A stretch of DNA of 56,123 bases, taken from assembly GCA_024277855.1 (NCBI GenBank), contig JAJRUJ010000096.1, positions 1 through 56,123 of the forward strand. The letters run 5' to 3'. The translations under genes were made by a program, and so were the position numbers. This document shows positions 9,601-18,036 of the stretch, piece by piece (position 1 is the stretch's first letter; each line of letters opens with the position of its first letter). The stretch comes from Candidatus Zixiibacteriota bacterium. GTDB lineage: Bacteria > Zixibacteria > MSB-5A5 > WJJR01 > JAJRUJ01. The notes beneath the pieces are model-generated. The model saw only the letters and a list, made by a program, of their open reading frames with translations, ran no database searches and was not told where the DNA came from.

Positions 9601-10159
9601 GTCGACGCTTTCATCGTCGTTAAGTACACGGCTGGTGCAGAAAGTCAGTTTCTCAGTCTCGGCGACCCACGATCTATATAATCCGAAGACACTCGATTTA
9701 CAGTGGACCAAACCACGCCTGACCAGTTTCTCGATCAGCACGGCAACTTCTTTGGTGGGCGGAGCGTCTGCGCTTGCGCCGTTTTCCGACTGGAACACCT
9801 CGGATACGATCTCGACCGAGCCGGGCGGTTTGCCGTTTAACGCCTCGATCTCGTACCGCTACCATGAGAGTCGCTCGTTAAACCGCATCACCAAGAGCCA
9901 CTGGATCGGCGGATCCCTGCAGATTTCTCCCACCCCGAATTGGCGCGTGAATTTTACGACGAATTACGATTTGGCGAACCATCGCACCTCCGATCAGGAG
10001 TTTGTGTTCAGCCGTGATCTTCATTGTTGGGAGGGGCAGTTTCGCTGGGTGCCGGGGGGCGGGCGGGCCGGATACTACTTTAAAATTAATGTCAAGGCGC
10101 TGCCGGATATCAAAATTGAAAAATCAGAGAGCGGGATCACCGGGGCCGTCCTTAACTGA
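6674..10159 (+). CDS. lptD: LPS assembly outer-membrane protein LptD, unusually long
   Basis: LptD is the outer-membrane beta-barrel that inserts lipopolysaccharide into the outer leaflet, receiving it from the LptA/C bridge. The start chosen gives a classic signal peptide (MNMGRPAKIIGLL...RCAAQG). ATG 6626, overlapping the previous stop, and TTG 6659, preceded by GGGGGAG, are alternatives. Residues ~40-300 and ~330-530 contain OstA/LptA-like beta-jellyroll repeats (LTADQIRYN-type phrases). Around 8310-8570 comes the LptD hallmark: YTTCD, PHYSF, KVIARPVRLYID, YYVFPIKPGRHSGFL, GYYWA. A serine- and tyrosine-rich barrel follows to the end. At about 1,160 residues it is some 1.5 times the proteobacterial protein, owing to the duplicated periplasmic part. 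KDO genes and lptC lie 10 kb downstream. Confidence 0.9.
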   Translation: MNMGRPAKIIGLLTAVIVLSTAGRCAAQGKVRTLELIQADSTLLRTTDAGIDYFSYGDVIYGIGEDRLYCDWAARLQSENRIICRGNVLLVQGDRTTYADSLVYDQGEQTLRAFTDVRMEQPGRYLLADSVVYHRDSQLGWAYGNALLVDSLEHTRIEGERMVFQREQNYAICDSLPRMILDFADSTGQTEILGGRLEYDRKTGRGIAKGNVFVRRGDWTATCGKAETWADSGIIIMTIDPVGRGVGAQTSGDSLILYSVNRQLERVRVINNAEAIYRPGADTRVAGAAKPDYVVPDTLAVDTLAAGISSVDSLSMNAVAPDRLVTEDVSYRGEQNQLWGNEITFLLADNRLLRIDAVGAARSTYLPAANQDTTAELRGENNISGDTLTIHLTDGQIDHAIVRGGGRGTYYNPVGRHTDAIDTIVYSSDVIEFLPDSSQLYLSGNGKLDYGAIVLTADQIRYNTKKKLLAAEGRPHPDSAGVWIGPPILEDGKQTVLGETLTYDVGTGRGRITGSFTEYDKAYYYGDDFYKYTDREFFVKNGVYTTCDRKDHPHYSFRGKMMKIIRDDKVIARPVRLYIDELPTLEIPYYVFPIKPGRHSGFLSMNIGNFEQGRRFVDNIGYYWAASQYWDLETAVNIREETGLQFRGTVRYGLRYVLSGSLTGTYAREERWNTSPAVPIRQKKTRWSLEGYHRHTVSPTLSISGSGSFVSDPDFYTDFSHDPEDRRNRSIRSQININKRWTGASLTMAVQNTDNLDADVVTRLLPSVAFSLFNRSLIPAPDGADAESRWYHSIRYSYSSGFSHNISQGSSGDKRYATLNQNISFSAPQKLFSYITVSPSLAAQETWYYVFATDRAEQDSVLINAPAGRASLTMSVSANSNLYGAVHPRLFGLETFRHTLSPRISYAFSPSVTAHDDLRAFTGKGGGSSRRSQSLSLSLGNNLDAKIIRGGKEKKLSLLSGSISTRYNFESDERKWSTLSSSLSTRLVQKVSFSVSATHDLYNPKTLDLQWTKPRLTSFSISTATSLVGGASALAPFSDWNTSDTISTEPGGLPFNASISYRYHESRSLNRITKSHWIGGSLQISPTPNWRVNFTTNYDLANHRTSDQEFVFSRDLHCWEGQFRWVPGGGRAGYYFKINVKALPDIKIEKSESGITGAVLN

Positions 10160-10339
10160 TTTTCCATTTAAGATATTATCTAATAATGGCTTATGTCTAT
10201 TCCTGCTTCGTTGGTCAACTTCGAGAGGATACTTCACCTGTATCGGCGATTTCGCCAGCGATTTCGGGGGTTTGACGGGGGTACCTTCCGGAAGGCCTTG
10301 TCGTTATTGGTTTTTTTGGGGTGTGGCGCAAAATAAGTA

Positions 10340-10368
10340 TTGACAGGTATTGGAGCCGCCGGTATCGT
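10340..10368 (+). promoter_or_regulatory. Candidate sigma-70-type promoter for the HU gene
   Basis: A perfect TTGACA (10340-10345) is followed by a 17-base spacer and TATCGT (10363-10368, four of six consensus bases). It lies about 55 bases ahead of the HU start codon, in the only sizeable gap between lptD and HU. Confidence 0.55.
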
Positions 10369-10421
10369 GGCCGCAGAAAGCGAAACGGCAGGGAAGTATC
10401 ACACCTCACAGGGGGGGTAAA

Positions 10422-10694
10422 ATGACCCGCGAAGAGTTGGTCGAAAAAATCGCCAAAGACACGAAGATGTCCAAGGCGCAGGCATCCCGCGCGATGAAGT
10501 CGATGATCGATGGGATTACGATGAGCTTGAAGAAGGGTAAGAAGGTCAGCTTTGTCGGTTTCGGCACTTTTACGGTGACCAAACGCAAAGCGCGCACAGG
10601 CCGGAATCCCAAAACGGGCGAATCGATCCGCATCCCTGCGGCAAAAGTCCCGAAATTCAAAGCTGGACTAAAGCTGAAAGCAGCGGTCAAGTAG
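10422..10694 (+). CDS. HU-family nucleoid DNA-binding protein
   Basis: This 90-residue histone-like protein bends and compacts DNA as a dimer. It matches HU/IHF from end to end: N-terminal helices (MTREELVEKIAKDTKMSKAQASRAM), VSFVGFGTFTVTKRKARTGRNPKTGE, which includes the DNA-arm residues RNPKTGE, and the C-terminal IPAAKVPKFKAGLKLK. The start is ATG 10422 directly behind a run of seven G (10411-10417) that serves as ribosome site. It appears monocistronic: a candidate promoter sits at 10340-10368 and a strong terminator at 10714-10746. Distinguishing HU from IHF is not possible from this sequence alone, but HU is more likely. Confidence 0.95.
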   Translation: MTREELVEKIAKDTKMSKAQASRAMKSMIDGITMSLKKGKKVSFVGFGTFTVTKRKARTGRNPKTGESIRIPAAKVPKFKAGLKLKAAVK

Positions 10695-10713
10695 CAATCG
10701 GTCTATCCAATTT

Positions 10714-10746
10714 AAGGTAGGGGCACAGTGCCCCTACCTTTTTTTT
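10714..10746 (+). terminator. Strong rho-independent terminator after HU
   Basis: A perfect 10-bp stem AAGGTAGGGG (10714-10723) pairs with CCCCTACCTT (10731-10740). Two further inner pairs surround a CAG loop, and a run of eight T follows (10739-10746). It closes the HU transcription unit before ftsK. Confidence 0.9.
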
Positions 10747-10761
10747 GCTGTCGCTTTGTCA

Positions 10762-10790
10762 TTGACTATTCCGGCGAGTGTTTTTACTTA
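10762..10790 (+). promoter_or_regulatory. Weak candidate promoter for ftsK
   Basis: TTGACT (10762-10767), a 17-base spacer and TACTTA (10785-10790) lie between the HU terminator and the ftsK start. The -35 element is good and the -10 poor. A promoter is expected here because of the terminator immediately upstream. Confidence 0.35.
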
Positions 10791-10834
10791 CCGTGAGGGT
10801 TGGGGGGCAAATTCCCGCCCGTTGTGTATCATAT

Positions 10835-13168
10835 ATGTGGTGGAATAAAGTAACAATCCGGCGTAAAGCTGAGATTCTCGGGCTGATGCTTGTGACTATC
10901 TCACTTTTTGTCCTGTTATCGCTTATTACACATAACTTTAACGACGACCGGTGGTTCTCCGCCGACGCGGGAGAAGTCTGGACCAGCACATATCATGTCC
11001 ATAATTCAGCGGGAGTGTTCGGCGGCTGGTTTGCTTTCGTCTTGATCACCGCACTTGGTGTATCATCGGTGGCCTTGCCGATCACCGGTCTGTTGTTTGG
11101 GTTGCGGATGTTGTTCGGGCAAGTCTGGCGGGTCTTGAGCCGTCGCGTGGCTCTGGTCCTGGCCGTCCTTTTTATCGTTGGTATTCTGGTAAATCTTAAG
11201 GCGGCCTCGGCGGGAATTCCCTTTGATAATTATGCACTCTCATTTTCCGGAGCTGTCGGCTACTGGTTCTCCGGATTATTTTCCGGCCTGTTGGGTGTCT
11301 GGGGGGCGGGTTTGATCCTGGTCTGCATCCTGGGTGGGATGGCTTATCTGCTCTTTCCCTGGCACCGTATCGCGGTACATATTCCCTCGCACTCGTCGAC
11401 GGCCCGTTCCGGGGCTTCGCGCAAACGTTCGCGGACTGTGCAAAAGAAGCCGGGGCCTCGCTGGTCTTTCGATTGGCCGTCATGGAAAAACAAACTGACC
11501 CGCTTTGGCCGGGTAATCCTCCCCGAAAAGGATGTCGAGGATATTCCGGTCGAAAAATCGGTCTCTCAGCCCGACTACCTGCAGTCGGAAGAACCCCCGC
11601 CAACCGAGCGTGATCCCGTCGCGGCGATGACGGCCACTCCTGCGCCGGCCGGTCGGTCAGCGAAGACCGGCCGGAATGAACCATCGCGTAAAGTTAAGCT
11701 CGTCAAGCGGAAACGACCCGAATTTGCCGATTTCGATTTTCCGTCCGAAGAGTTGTTGGCCAACCCGCCGGAGCGGGACAGCATTAAAAAGAAAGTTCAT
11801 GCCGGGAACAATGCCGCCGCGGCCCTGAAAGCCGCGCTGGCTACCTTTGATATTGGGATCATCGAAGATAGTGTCGAAGTATTCCCCGGACCGGTGATTA
11901 CCCGTCTCGAATTCCAGCCCGCCCCCGGTGTCAAAGTCAATCAGATTGTCAACCTGGCCGATGATCTCGCCTTAGTGTTGCGCGCCAGACGCATTCGGAT
12001 CGTAGCCCCGGTTCCGGGGAAAGCGGCAGTTGGGGTCGAGGTGCCTAATCCGGAAGCCGAGGATGTTTATATCCGCGAAATACTCCAATCCCCGGACTAT
12101 GCCGATGCCGATTTGAAACTCCCCCTGGCGTTGGGGAAAGATATCGGCGGGCGGCCGTTTGTGACCGACCTTTCGGTAATGCCGCATTTGTTGATTGCCG
12201 GAGCGACCGGGTCGGGCAAGAGCGTATGCATTAATGCGATCATCACCAGTTTACTGTTTAGGTTGCACCCCCGGGAACTCCGTTTTCTTTTCGTCGATCC
12301 GAAGATGCTGGAGTTGTCGATTTACGAGGGCATCCCTCACCTGGAAAAGAGTGTCGTATCCCGGCCGCGCGGCGCTGAGCGACTGCTGGAAGACTGCGTC
12401 CGGGAAATGGATGACCGATATAAGAAACTCTCCAGCGTTCGGGTGCGCAATCTGGCCGAATATAATGCGCGCGCGGCCGCTGATGATAAACTGCCCTATA
12501 TTGTTGTCATCGTCGATGAGTTGGCCGATCTGATGATGAGTTCATCGGCTAATAAAATTGAGACATTGATCACTCGTCTGGCGCAGATGGCGCGGGCGGT
12601 GGGTATCCATCTTGTGCTGGCTACCCAGCGGCCGTCGGTCGATGTGATCACTGGTTTGATTAAGGCCAATTTCTCGTCGCGCATTGCCTTCCAGGTCGCC
12701 AGTAAAGTGGATTCGCGGACAATCCTTGACGCCAACGGTGCGGAAAAACTTCTCGGGCGGGGTGATATGCTCTTTGTCTCACCCACGACGCCCGAACCGG
12801 TCAGGTTGCACGGTGCGTATGTCAGCGGCGAGGAAACCGAACGTATGGTCGATTTCTTCAAGGCGCAGACGGTGGAAACCACCAAGATAGAGAGTTTCGA
12901 CGAAGAGAAGAAAAAACAGCGAGAGCAGGAGCTTGATCCGGAAGACATGGTTCTGCGCCAGGCCGCTGAGGTTGTCGTGCGCAATAAACAGGGGTCGGTC
13001 TCGTTACTTCAGCGACGGTTGGGGGTCGGCTATCAACGGGCGGCGCGTTTAATCGACAAGCTGGAAGAGGCCGGGATCGTTGGACCATACGACGGCAGCA
13101 AGGCGCGGGAAGTTCTGGTCGACAAAGCCGGGCTGACCGAGATATTCAACGCGGTGACCCAAGGTTGA
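10835..13168 (+). CDS. ftsK: DNA translocase FtsK/SpoIIIE
   Basis: This septum-anchored, ATP-driven DNA pump clears and resolves the chromosome terminus at division. The N-terminus holds about four membrane segments (LGLMLVTISLFVLLSLI, WFAFVLITALGVSSVALPITGLL, VALVLAVLFIVGILV, GLILVCILGGMAYLLFP). A basic, proline-rich linker follows. The motor domain has Walker A GATGSGKS at residues 456-463 and a Walker B-like IVVIVDELADLMM. The C-terminal gamma winged helix (QGSVSLLQRRLGVGYQRAARLIDKLE) reads KOPS-type sites. Length of 777 is in the family range. The start is ATG 10835. An in-frame upstream start at 10778 would add 19 unlikely residues. No stop or frameshift is seen. Confidence 0.95.
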   Translation: MWWNKVTIRRKAEILGLMLVTISLFVLLSLITHNFNDDRWFSADAGEVWTSTYHVHNSAGVFGGWFAFVLITALGVSSVALPITGLLFGLRMLFGQVWRVLSRRVALVLAVLFIVGILVNLKAASAGIPFDNYALSFSGAVGYWFSGLFSGLLGVWGAGLILVCILGGMAYLLFPWHRIAVHIPSHSSTARSGASRKRSRTVQKKPGPRWSFDWPSWKNKLTRFGRVILPEKDVEDIPVEKSVSQPDYLQSEEPPPTERDPVAAMTATPAPAGRSAKTGRNEPSRKVKLVKRKRPEFADFDFPSEELLANPPERDSIKKKVHAGNNAAAALKAALATFDIGIIEDSVEVFPGPVITRLEFQPAPGVKVNQIVNLADDLALVLRARRIRIVAPVPGKAAVGVEVPNPEAEDVYIREILQSPDYADADLKLPLALGKDIGGRPFVTDLSVMPHLLIAGATGSGKSVCINAIITSLLFRLHPRELRFLFVDPKMLELSIYEGIPHLEKSVVSRPRGAERLLEDCVREMDDRYKKLSSVRVRNLAEYNARAAADDKLPYIVVIVDELADLMMSSSANKIETLITRLAQMARAVGIHLVLATQRPSVDVITGLIKANFSSRIAFQVASKVDSRTILDANGAEKLLGRGDMLFVSPTTPEPVRLHGAYVSGEETERMVDFFKAQTVETTKIESFDEEKKKQREQELDPEDMVLRQAAEVVVRNKQGSVSLLQRRLGVGYQRAARLIDKLEEAGIVGPYDGSKAREVLVDKAGLTEIFNAVTQG

Positions 13169-13283
13169 GTGAACCTGGCCGATATTCTGCATGACGCCGG
13201 CTATCGTACCGCATAGCCGCCGCCCGGCTCGGTTCTCGTAACCCTCGCCAAACGGATTTCAATCAATCGTTGTAGCCAGGTGT

Positions 13284-14036
13284 ATGAAAATCGGGGTTGA
13301 TCCAATGCGAAGACGTTTGCAGTCGAATCGAACGGCCGGTGAGCAAAGATGTCACGGCTTCTTTTGTCTCCTCCTGTCGTCGGTTGTACTCGCGATGGTT
13401 TATTTTGCGGCCTGGCGACCGGTATGTGTTCGGGCGGACGAAGCGCCGGGCGGTTGTTTGGCGGATGAGACACTGACACGCCTGGAGAAAAGTTATCGAG
13501 AGCAGGGGCCGATCACGTTTTCCTATCATAAGCAGACTACATCATCGGTTTTCGGCGAACAGGAACCTCTGGAGGGACGGGTCTGGCTGGATCCGGCCGG
13601 CCGATTTCGGGTCGAGGCCGGTGCCGAGATCTTTGTCGGTCGCGGCGATACCCTCTGGCATTATGTTCCGGTATATAACCAGGTCACAATCCGTGTGCTC
13701 GATTCGACGGCCCGTGCGGGTTTGCCGACCGATTTTCTCTGGGCCTTGCGGCGTGATTATCTGCCGGTGGACTGTGCAGTGGATTCGCTGGCAAACGAAG
13801 CGGTTCTGCGTGTTCGCACAGTTGCACGGACCCAGACTGCAGCGATACAACGGCTGACTGTCTGGATTGAGCCTGAACTATTTCTGGTTCTGCGGGCTGA
13901 TTATGTCGATTACAATGATGACCGGGTCCAATTGTCTTTTAGCCATGTCAAAAAAGACACGGGGGATAATGATGAAGCGTACTCATTGGACTTGGCTGAT
14001 TCTGTTGAAGTTATCTTTATGCCGTCCAAGAAATAG
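13284..14036 (+). CDS. LolA-like outer-membrane lipoprotein carrier protein
   Basis: This 250-residue exported protein has an unconventional N-terminus. About 28 residues precede a hydrophobic signal segment (FCLLLSSVVLAMVYFAAW), with likely cleavage near VRADEA. The mature part resembles LolA, the periplasmic shuttle that carries lipoproteins from LolCDE to the outer membrane. It has LEKSYREQGPITFSYHKQ, then EPLEGRVWLDPAGRFRVE and a basket of alternating beta strands (GDTLWHYVPVYNQVTI). Family identity rests on this pattern plus length. Sequence identity to proteobacterial LolA would be low. The location between ftsK and other housekeeping genes is the usual place for lolA in many genomes, which supports the call. 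Confidence 0.75.
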   Translation: MKIGVDPMRRRLQSNRTAGEQRCHGFFCLLLSSVVLAMVYFAAWRPVCVRADEAPGGCLADETLTRLEKSYREQGPITFSYHKQTTSSVFGEQEPLEGRVWLDPAGRFRVEAGAEIFVGRGDTLWHYVPVYNQVTIRVLDSTARAGLPTDFLWALRRDYLPVDCAVDSLANEAVLRVRTVARTQTAAIQRLTVWIEPELFLVLRADYVDYNDDRVQLSFSHVKKDTGDNDEAYSLDLADSVEVIFMPSKK

Positions 14037-14268
14037 GTCTGCTTCACAATCCTGAGCACCTCTGAAAACCATCGGATAATTCTTCACGCAAGTTCCCCGA
14101 CCGCCAACAACTTAGGCGAATTTTCGTAACATTCGCAGGGTACTGGAGCGGCAGGGAAGATGTCCGGCCTTAACCCCTCGTCGGATTCACGGGTTTAAAG
14201 CGAAAGTGGCTTGGTTGACACAACCGCAGAATTGGTAATCTTCAATCAGCATTGCGAAAGAAAGCGCC

Positions 14269-15612
14269 ATGGGTGAGACACCGGCAATAAAAACAGTTTA
14301 CATCAATACCCTCGGCTGTCCCAAGAATGAGGTCGATTCCGATATTCTTTCGGCATATTTAAATGGAGCCGGTTGGAATATCGTTGATTCCCCGGAGGAA
14401 GCCGCCGCGGAAATTGTGAATACTTGTGGTTTTATCAGCCAGGCCAAGTCCGAGTCGATCGAAGCGGTTTTTGAGGCCGTTTTTCGTCGCAAACAGCAAG
14501 GCGGGCCGGTCGTGGTTACCGGTTGTCTGGCCCAACGATATGGCAAAGAACTCTGTGAACAAATTCCGCAGGCCGATGCGATCATTGGTCTCCAGCGCCC
14601 CGATCTGGTCGTGCGCGTCCTGAACGGCGAAGAGAAACCGGTTAACGGCCGTATCTGTTGGATTGGTTCACCGGAGGCGCAAGGCGATCTTAATCAGACC
14701 GCCCGTCTGGTTCCGCGGTCGTTGCATGGTTATGTGAAAATCTCCGATGGCTGCAACAATCATTGCGGCTACTGTATTATCCCCAAGATCAGGGGCAGCC
14801 TGCACAGTCGGTCGATGGAAAATATCGAAGACGAGGTTCGGCGCTTTGTTGACGCGGGTGTCCGAGAGGTAATTTTAGTTGCGCAGGATACGGCGGCGTT
14901 TGGCAATGATAATGGACAATCGTCATTGCAGGCACTGATTGGCCGCCTGGACAAGATCCCCGGCGATTTCTGGCTGCGACTACTGTATATGCACCCCATG
15001 CATTTGACTGATGAGCTGATCGATACCATCGCCGCCAGCAAGAAAACGATCCCTTATCTCGATTTGCCTCTCCAGCACATCTCTGACGATGTTCTGCGGG
15101 TGATGAATCGCAAGGTTACCCGGTCGATCATAGAGGATCGCCTGGCCCGTGTGCGTGACCGGATCGACGATGTCGTGATTCGCACGACTTTCCTGCTCGG
15201 TCATCCCGGGGAAACCGAAAAGTGTTTCAACGAACTCATCGATTTTATCCAGGAATTCGAATTTGACCGTTTGGCGGCGTTCGCCTATTCTCCGGAGGCC
15301 GGCACGGCGGTGTTCAACCATCCCGATACGCCAACCCCCGGGGAGACTGATCGTCGTGTCGAACGACTTCTCTCGATGCAGGAGACGATTGTAGGCCGGC
15401 GGTCACAACGTTATGTCGGGCAGTCCCTTCGCTGTCTCCTTGAAACGCCATCCGACATCTATGACGATATGTGGGAGGGTCGCACCATGGCGGATGCTCC
15501 GGAGATAGATGGGACAATCTTTGTGACGACAAATGGTGGTCAGAAACCGGGATTTGTCGATGTAACTGTTGAACAGGCAGACGGTTACGACCTTTTCGGC
15601 AGTGTAAAATAG
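14269..15612 (+). CDS. rimO: Ribosomal protein S12 methylthiotransferase RimO
   Basis: This radical-SAM enzyme adds a methylthio group to the conserved aspartate of ribosomal protein S12. Three domains are visible. The N-terminal UPF0004 domain has its three cysteines (NTLGCPKNEVDS, NTCGFI, VTGCLAQRY). The radical-SAM core has CxxxCxxC at C162, C166 and C169 (SDGCNNHCGYCIIPKIRG). The C-terminal TRAM domain ends at the stop. RimO rather than MiaB is indicated by GCPKNEVDSD near the N-terminus and PYLDLPLQHISDDVLRVMNR. Length of 447 is typical. A 232-bp gap upstream contains TTGACA at 14215-14220, but no convincing -10 at proper spacing. Confidence 0.94.
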   Translation: MGETPAIKTVYINTLGCPKNEVDSDILSAYLNGAGWNIVDSPEEAAAEIVNTCGFISQAKSESIEAVFEAVFRRKQQGGPVVVTGCLAQRYGKELCEQIPQADAIIGLQRPDLVVRVLNGEEKPVNGRICWIGSPEAQGDLNQTARLVPRSLHGYVKISDGCNNHCGYCIIPKIRGSLHSRSMENIEDEVRRFVDAGVREVILVAQDTAAFGNDNGQSSLQALIGRLDKIPGDFWLRLLYMHPMHLTDELIDTIAASKKTIPYLDLPLQHISDDVLRVMNRKVTRSIIEDRLARVRDRIDDVVIRTTFLLGHPGETEKCFNELIDFIQEFEFDRLAAFAYSPEAGTAVFNHPDTPTPGETDRRVERLLSMQETIVGRRSQRYVGQSLRCLLETPSDIYDDMWEGRTMADAPEIDGTIFVTTNGGQKPGFVDVTVEQADGYDLFGSVK

Positions 15613-15680
15613 CGATTTTTCTTGTCTTTTCCGCATTTTCGGTTATATTCGCGCCAAAAGCCAAACAATATTCTTAATTG

Positions 15681-16475
15681 ATGGTATCACCCCTTAGGCA
15701 TAATGGTATGGTACACGGCTCCTCGACATTTTCGCATTCGCCCGGCAACGGCGGGGAATTTGGGCCAAAATTGGTAACCCGAAAAGTATCGCGGTCATAT
15801 CGTCGCTGGGTTCTGCGCGGGCTGATTATACCGATTCCGGTCCTGGTTATGACGTTTGTTGGTACACGGGTGAGCGACAGCTCGCTGAACCGCGATCGGC
15901 AGGTGCGGGCTGAGACCCTGTATCGCCAGGTGATGGCCGGGGTCGATCTTGATGAAAAAGAACTGATGGTGCAAATAATCGACCAACTGGACAGCCGGTT
16001 GACCGACGACCAACGTGCGCGGGTGGCCGGGGTGATCGTTGAAGGGGGGCGTCGGTACAACTTCGATCCGCTGTTGTTAGTGGCGATGATTGTAACCGAG
16101 TCGACTTTTGGGCCGCGGGAAGTTTCGAGTATGGGAGCGCGTGGTTTGATGCAGATCAAGCCGTCGGTGGCGAAGGCGGTTGCCAATCGTCGCGGATTGG
16201 GCTGGAAACACGCCGACCAGTTGTTTGAACCTGAATATAATGTGCGTTTAGGGACTCACTATCTCTTTGAACTTGTTGCGCAGTTCAAGGATGTTAAGAA
16301 GGCCATCATTGCGTATAATTACGGGGAAACAGCAATCAGGTCGCGGATTAGAAACGGCCAACAATTGCCGACATCCTATTTCCGACGGGTGAAGAAAAAT
16401 TATTTCGCATTGCGTGAAAGATTTGGCGCGGAAGTTCCCTGGGAACCAACCCAGTTCGAACTGCCGATTCAGTAA
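15681..16475 (+). CDS. Lytic transglycosylase, SLT domain
   Basis: This 264-residue membrane-anchored peptidoglycan lyase cleaves the MurNAc-GlcNAc linkage with formation of a 1,6-anhydro ring. One N-terminal membrane segment (GLIIPIPVLVMTFVG, residues ~48-61) anchors it toward the periplasm. The SLT (MltE/Slt70-like) domain occupies residues ~115-250. It has the catalytic glutamate E140 in MIVTESTFGP, then the GARGLMQIKPS motif, NVRLGTHYL and AIIAYNYG. The start ATG 15681 is preceded by an in-frame TTG at 15678. Met11 is another option. The next reading frame overlaps its 3' end. Confidence 0.9.
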   Translation: MVSPLRHNGMVHGSSTFSHSPGNGGEFGPKLVTRKVSRSYRRWVLRGLIIPIPVLVMTFVGTRVSDSSLNRDRQVRAETLYRQVMAGVDLDEKELMVQIIDQLDSRLTDDQRARVAGVIVEGGRRYNFDPLLLVAMIVTESTFGPREVSSMGARGLMQIKPSVAKAVANRRGLGWKHADQLFEPEYNVRLGTHYLFELVAQFKDVKKAIIAYNYGETAIRSRIRNGQQLPTSYFRRVKKNYFALRERFGAEVPWEPTQFELPIQ

Positions 16476-17112
16476 ACGGCCGGTCATCTCCCGACCGGTC
16501 TCTAAACCACGATCCGGACGCCTGCGTTGTCTTTCATTCCTGTTGTTTTACTGTGTTATTTTCTCGTCATCGGCTCCGGCGGCGGTCGATTCCACCGGCG
16601 CCGAACCCACTCACTCGGAATTTCTTCGACATTCGCTCACCTCGCTGGTCAATGAAATCGAAAACGAATTTGGTCTCGGTGCTCGTGTTCGCTTTTATCC
16701 TCGGCACCCGGATTCCACGAATCACTGGCTGGATGCGGCATTTGCCGTTGCGCCGACCGATGCAGATACTGATCCATTCCTTTGTCGGTATGCCCTGCGT
16801 AAGTGGCATTTTTTTCTGGCGAGGAAAACCCGTCGATCGCCGTTCGGCCGGTACTGGGTTGAGCGTCGCCTCGATGTCGGCCTATCGATACATGTGCCGT
16901 CGCTTCCCGATATGCCGAATGGCGAATGGCGATCAATCGCCCGAACTTATACCGATTGGATACCCGCTGCCCGCCTGGCGATCCTCAACGACGGCCTGTT
17001 CGACCTGGGGCCGGTTCCTCCCGCCGAAGATTTTGTCAGCCGCTGGGTGGCGCCGGTCGGGGTTGGTGTGTTTCTCGGGACGCTGACTTATCTCTTTTTT
17101 TCTGTCCGGTGA
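16414..17112 (+). CDS. Hypothetical exported/membrane protein
   Basis: I do not recognise this 232-codon frame. A hydrophobic segment CLSFLLFYCVIF (residues ~39-50), followed by an AxA-like site, looks like a signal peptide. A second segment, VGVGVFLGTLTYLFF, lies at the very C-terminus, so the product is probably anchored with a ~170-residue domain between (WHFFLARKTRRSPFGRYWVERRLDVGLSIHVPSLPDMPNGEW). The GTG given overlaps the transglycosylase by 62 bases. No ATG occurs before the hydrophobic segment, so the true start may be a non-ATG codon nearer 16500. No paralogue or domain is evident. Its place between a transglycosylase and a BamD-like lipoprotein suggests an envelope role. Confidence 0.6.
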   Translation: MKDLARKFPGNQPSSNCRFSKRPVISRPVSKPRSGRLRCLSFLLFYCVIFSSSAPAAVDSTGAEPTHSEFLRHSLTSLVNEIENEFGLGARVRFYPRHPDSTNHWLDAAFAVAPTDADTDPFLCRYALRKWHFFLARKTRRSPFGRYWVERRLDVGLSIHVPSLPDMPNGEWRSIARTYTDWIPAARLAILNDGLFDLGPVPPAEDFVSRWVAPVGVGVFLGTLTYLFFSVR

Positions 17113-17226
17113 CAATCGACTACGAACTTCACCTGTGTTCGGGGTTATGATCAAGGAGGCGTTTTTGCTTGAGCAGTGGGCCGGGGTGTATTATCATTGC
17201 GCGGGTCCGGGAATAAAAAGAACAGG

Positions 17227-18036
17227 ATGTTGATGACGACACTCGATTTTTGCCGACGTTTATTATTTTTGGCCGCTCTGGTTATGTTGACTGTTTCCTG
17301 CGCGGGAACAAAACCGAAAAGCGCCCTTTCACCGGAAGAAAAATTCCGTGACGGGTTGGAAAAATATGAAGCAAGGAAATTTGCAGATGCTCGGCTGTTG
17401 TTCGAGTCGTTGATTTTTGAGAATCCCGGTGCGGTGGTGGCCGATTCCTCACAGTATCTCGTGGGGATGTGTTATTATAACCAGAAAGATTTCGAACTGG
17501 CCGCTGGAGAATTTCAACGGTTCGTTGTGCAGTACCCTTCAAGCCCGTTGGTCGACGATGCCGAGTTGATGCGCGCCCGCTGTTTTTTTTACGGCGCCCC
17601 CAAAAATATTGGTCTGGATCAGAATTATACGACTTCCTGCGTGAATTTTTTGCAGGCATTCAAGGACGATTATCCGACGAGTGAGTTGTTGCCGGCGGCG
17701 GACACGCTGCTGGCGGCTTGCTGGGAACGTTTGTCGAAGAGGGATTTTCAAGCCGGTAAACTCTATTATCGAATGAAGGCCTATCGCGCAGCGCAAGTCT
17801 ATCTGCAGTTGGTGCTCGATCAATATCCCGACTCGCCGTATGTCCCGGAGACACTCTACCTGATGGGCGAATCGTATCGCCACCGCGAAGTTTACGACTC
17901 GGCGTTAATTTGGTACGAAAAGCTGGTCTATCTATACCCCGAAAACAAAACGACACCCAAGGCGCAAAAGCGTATCAGGAAAATTCAACCCCTGCTCCCC
18001 GAACCGGTGGAGGCAAATCCGGATTCGCAGCCGTGA
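17227..18036 (+). CDS. bamD: BamD-like outer-membrane assembly lipoprotein with TPR repeats
   Basis: This 269-residue lipoprotein resembles BamD, the essential TPR subunit of the beta-barrel assembly complex. The lipobox is LTVSC with the lipidated cysteine at residue 25. Four to five tetratricopeptide-like repeats follow: EKFRDGLEKYEARKFADARLLFESLIFENP, YYNQKDFELAAGEFQRFVVQYPSSP, YYRMKAYRAAQVYLQLVLDQYPDSP and YDSALIWYEKLVYLYPENK. The alternating position of tyrosine/proline pairs (QYPSSP, QYPDSP) is BamD-typical. The start is ATG 17227 or 17233. It overlaps nadD by four bases (GTGA), so both are co-translated. A more general TPR lipoprotein such as CpoB is the alternative. Confidence 0.8.
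   Translation: MLMTTLDFCRRLLFLAALVMLTVSCAGTKPKSALSPEEKFRDGLEKYEARKFADARLLFESLIFENPGAVVADSSQYLVGMCYYNQKDFELAAGEFQRFVVQYPSSPLVDDAELMRARCFFYGAPKNIGLDQNYTTSCVNFLQAFKDDYPTSELLPAADTLLAACWERLSKRDFQAGKLYYRMKAYRAAQVYLQLVLDQYPDSPYVPETLYLMGESYRHREVYDSALIWYEKLVYLYPENKTTPKAQKRIRKIQPLLPEPVEANPDSQP

Noticed and set aside
10284-10295. 12-bp palindrome CCTTCCGGAAGG as an operator for HU
   Set aside because: It is common by chance at this base composition, and it lies 45 bp upstream of the candidate -35, so I did not list it as regulatory.
14215-14241. TTGACA...TAATCT as a rimO promoter
   Set aside because: The spacer is only 15 bases and no better -10 is in reach, so it was left out of the feature list.
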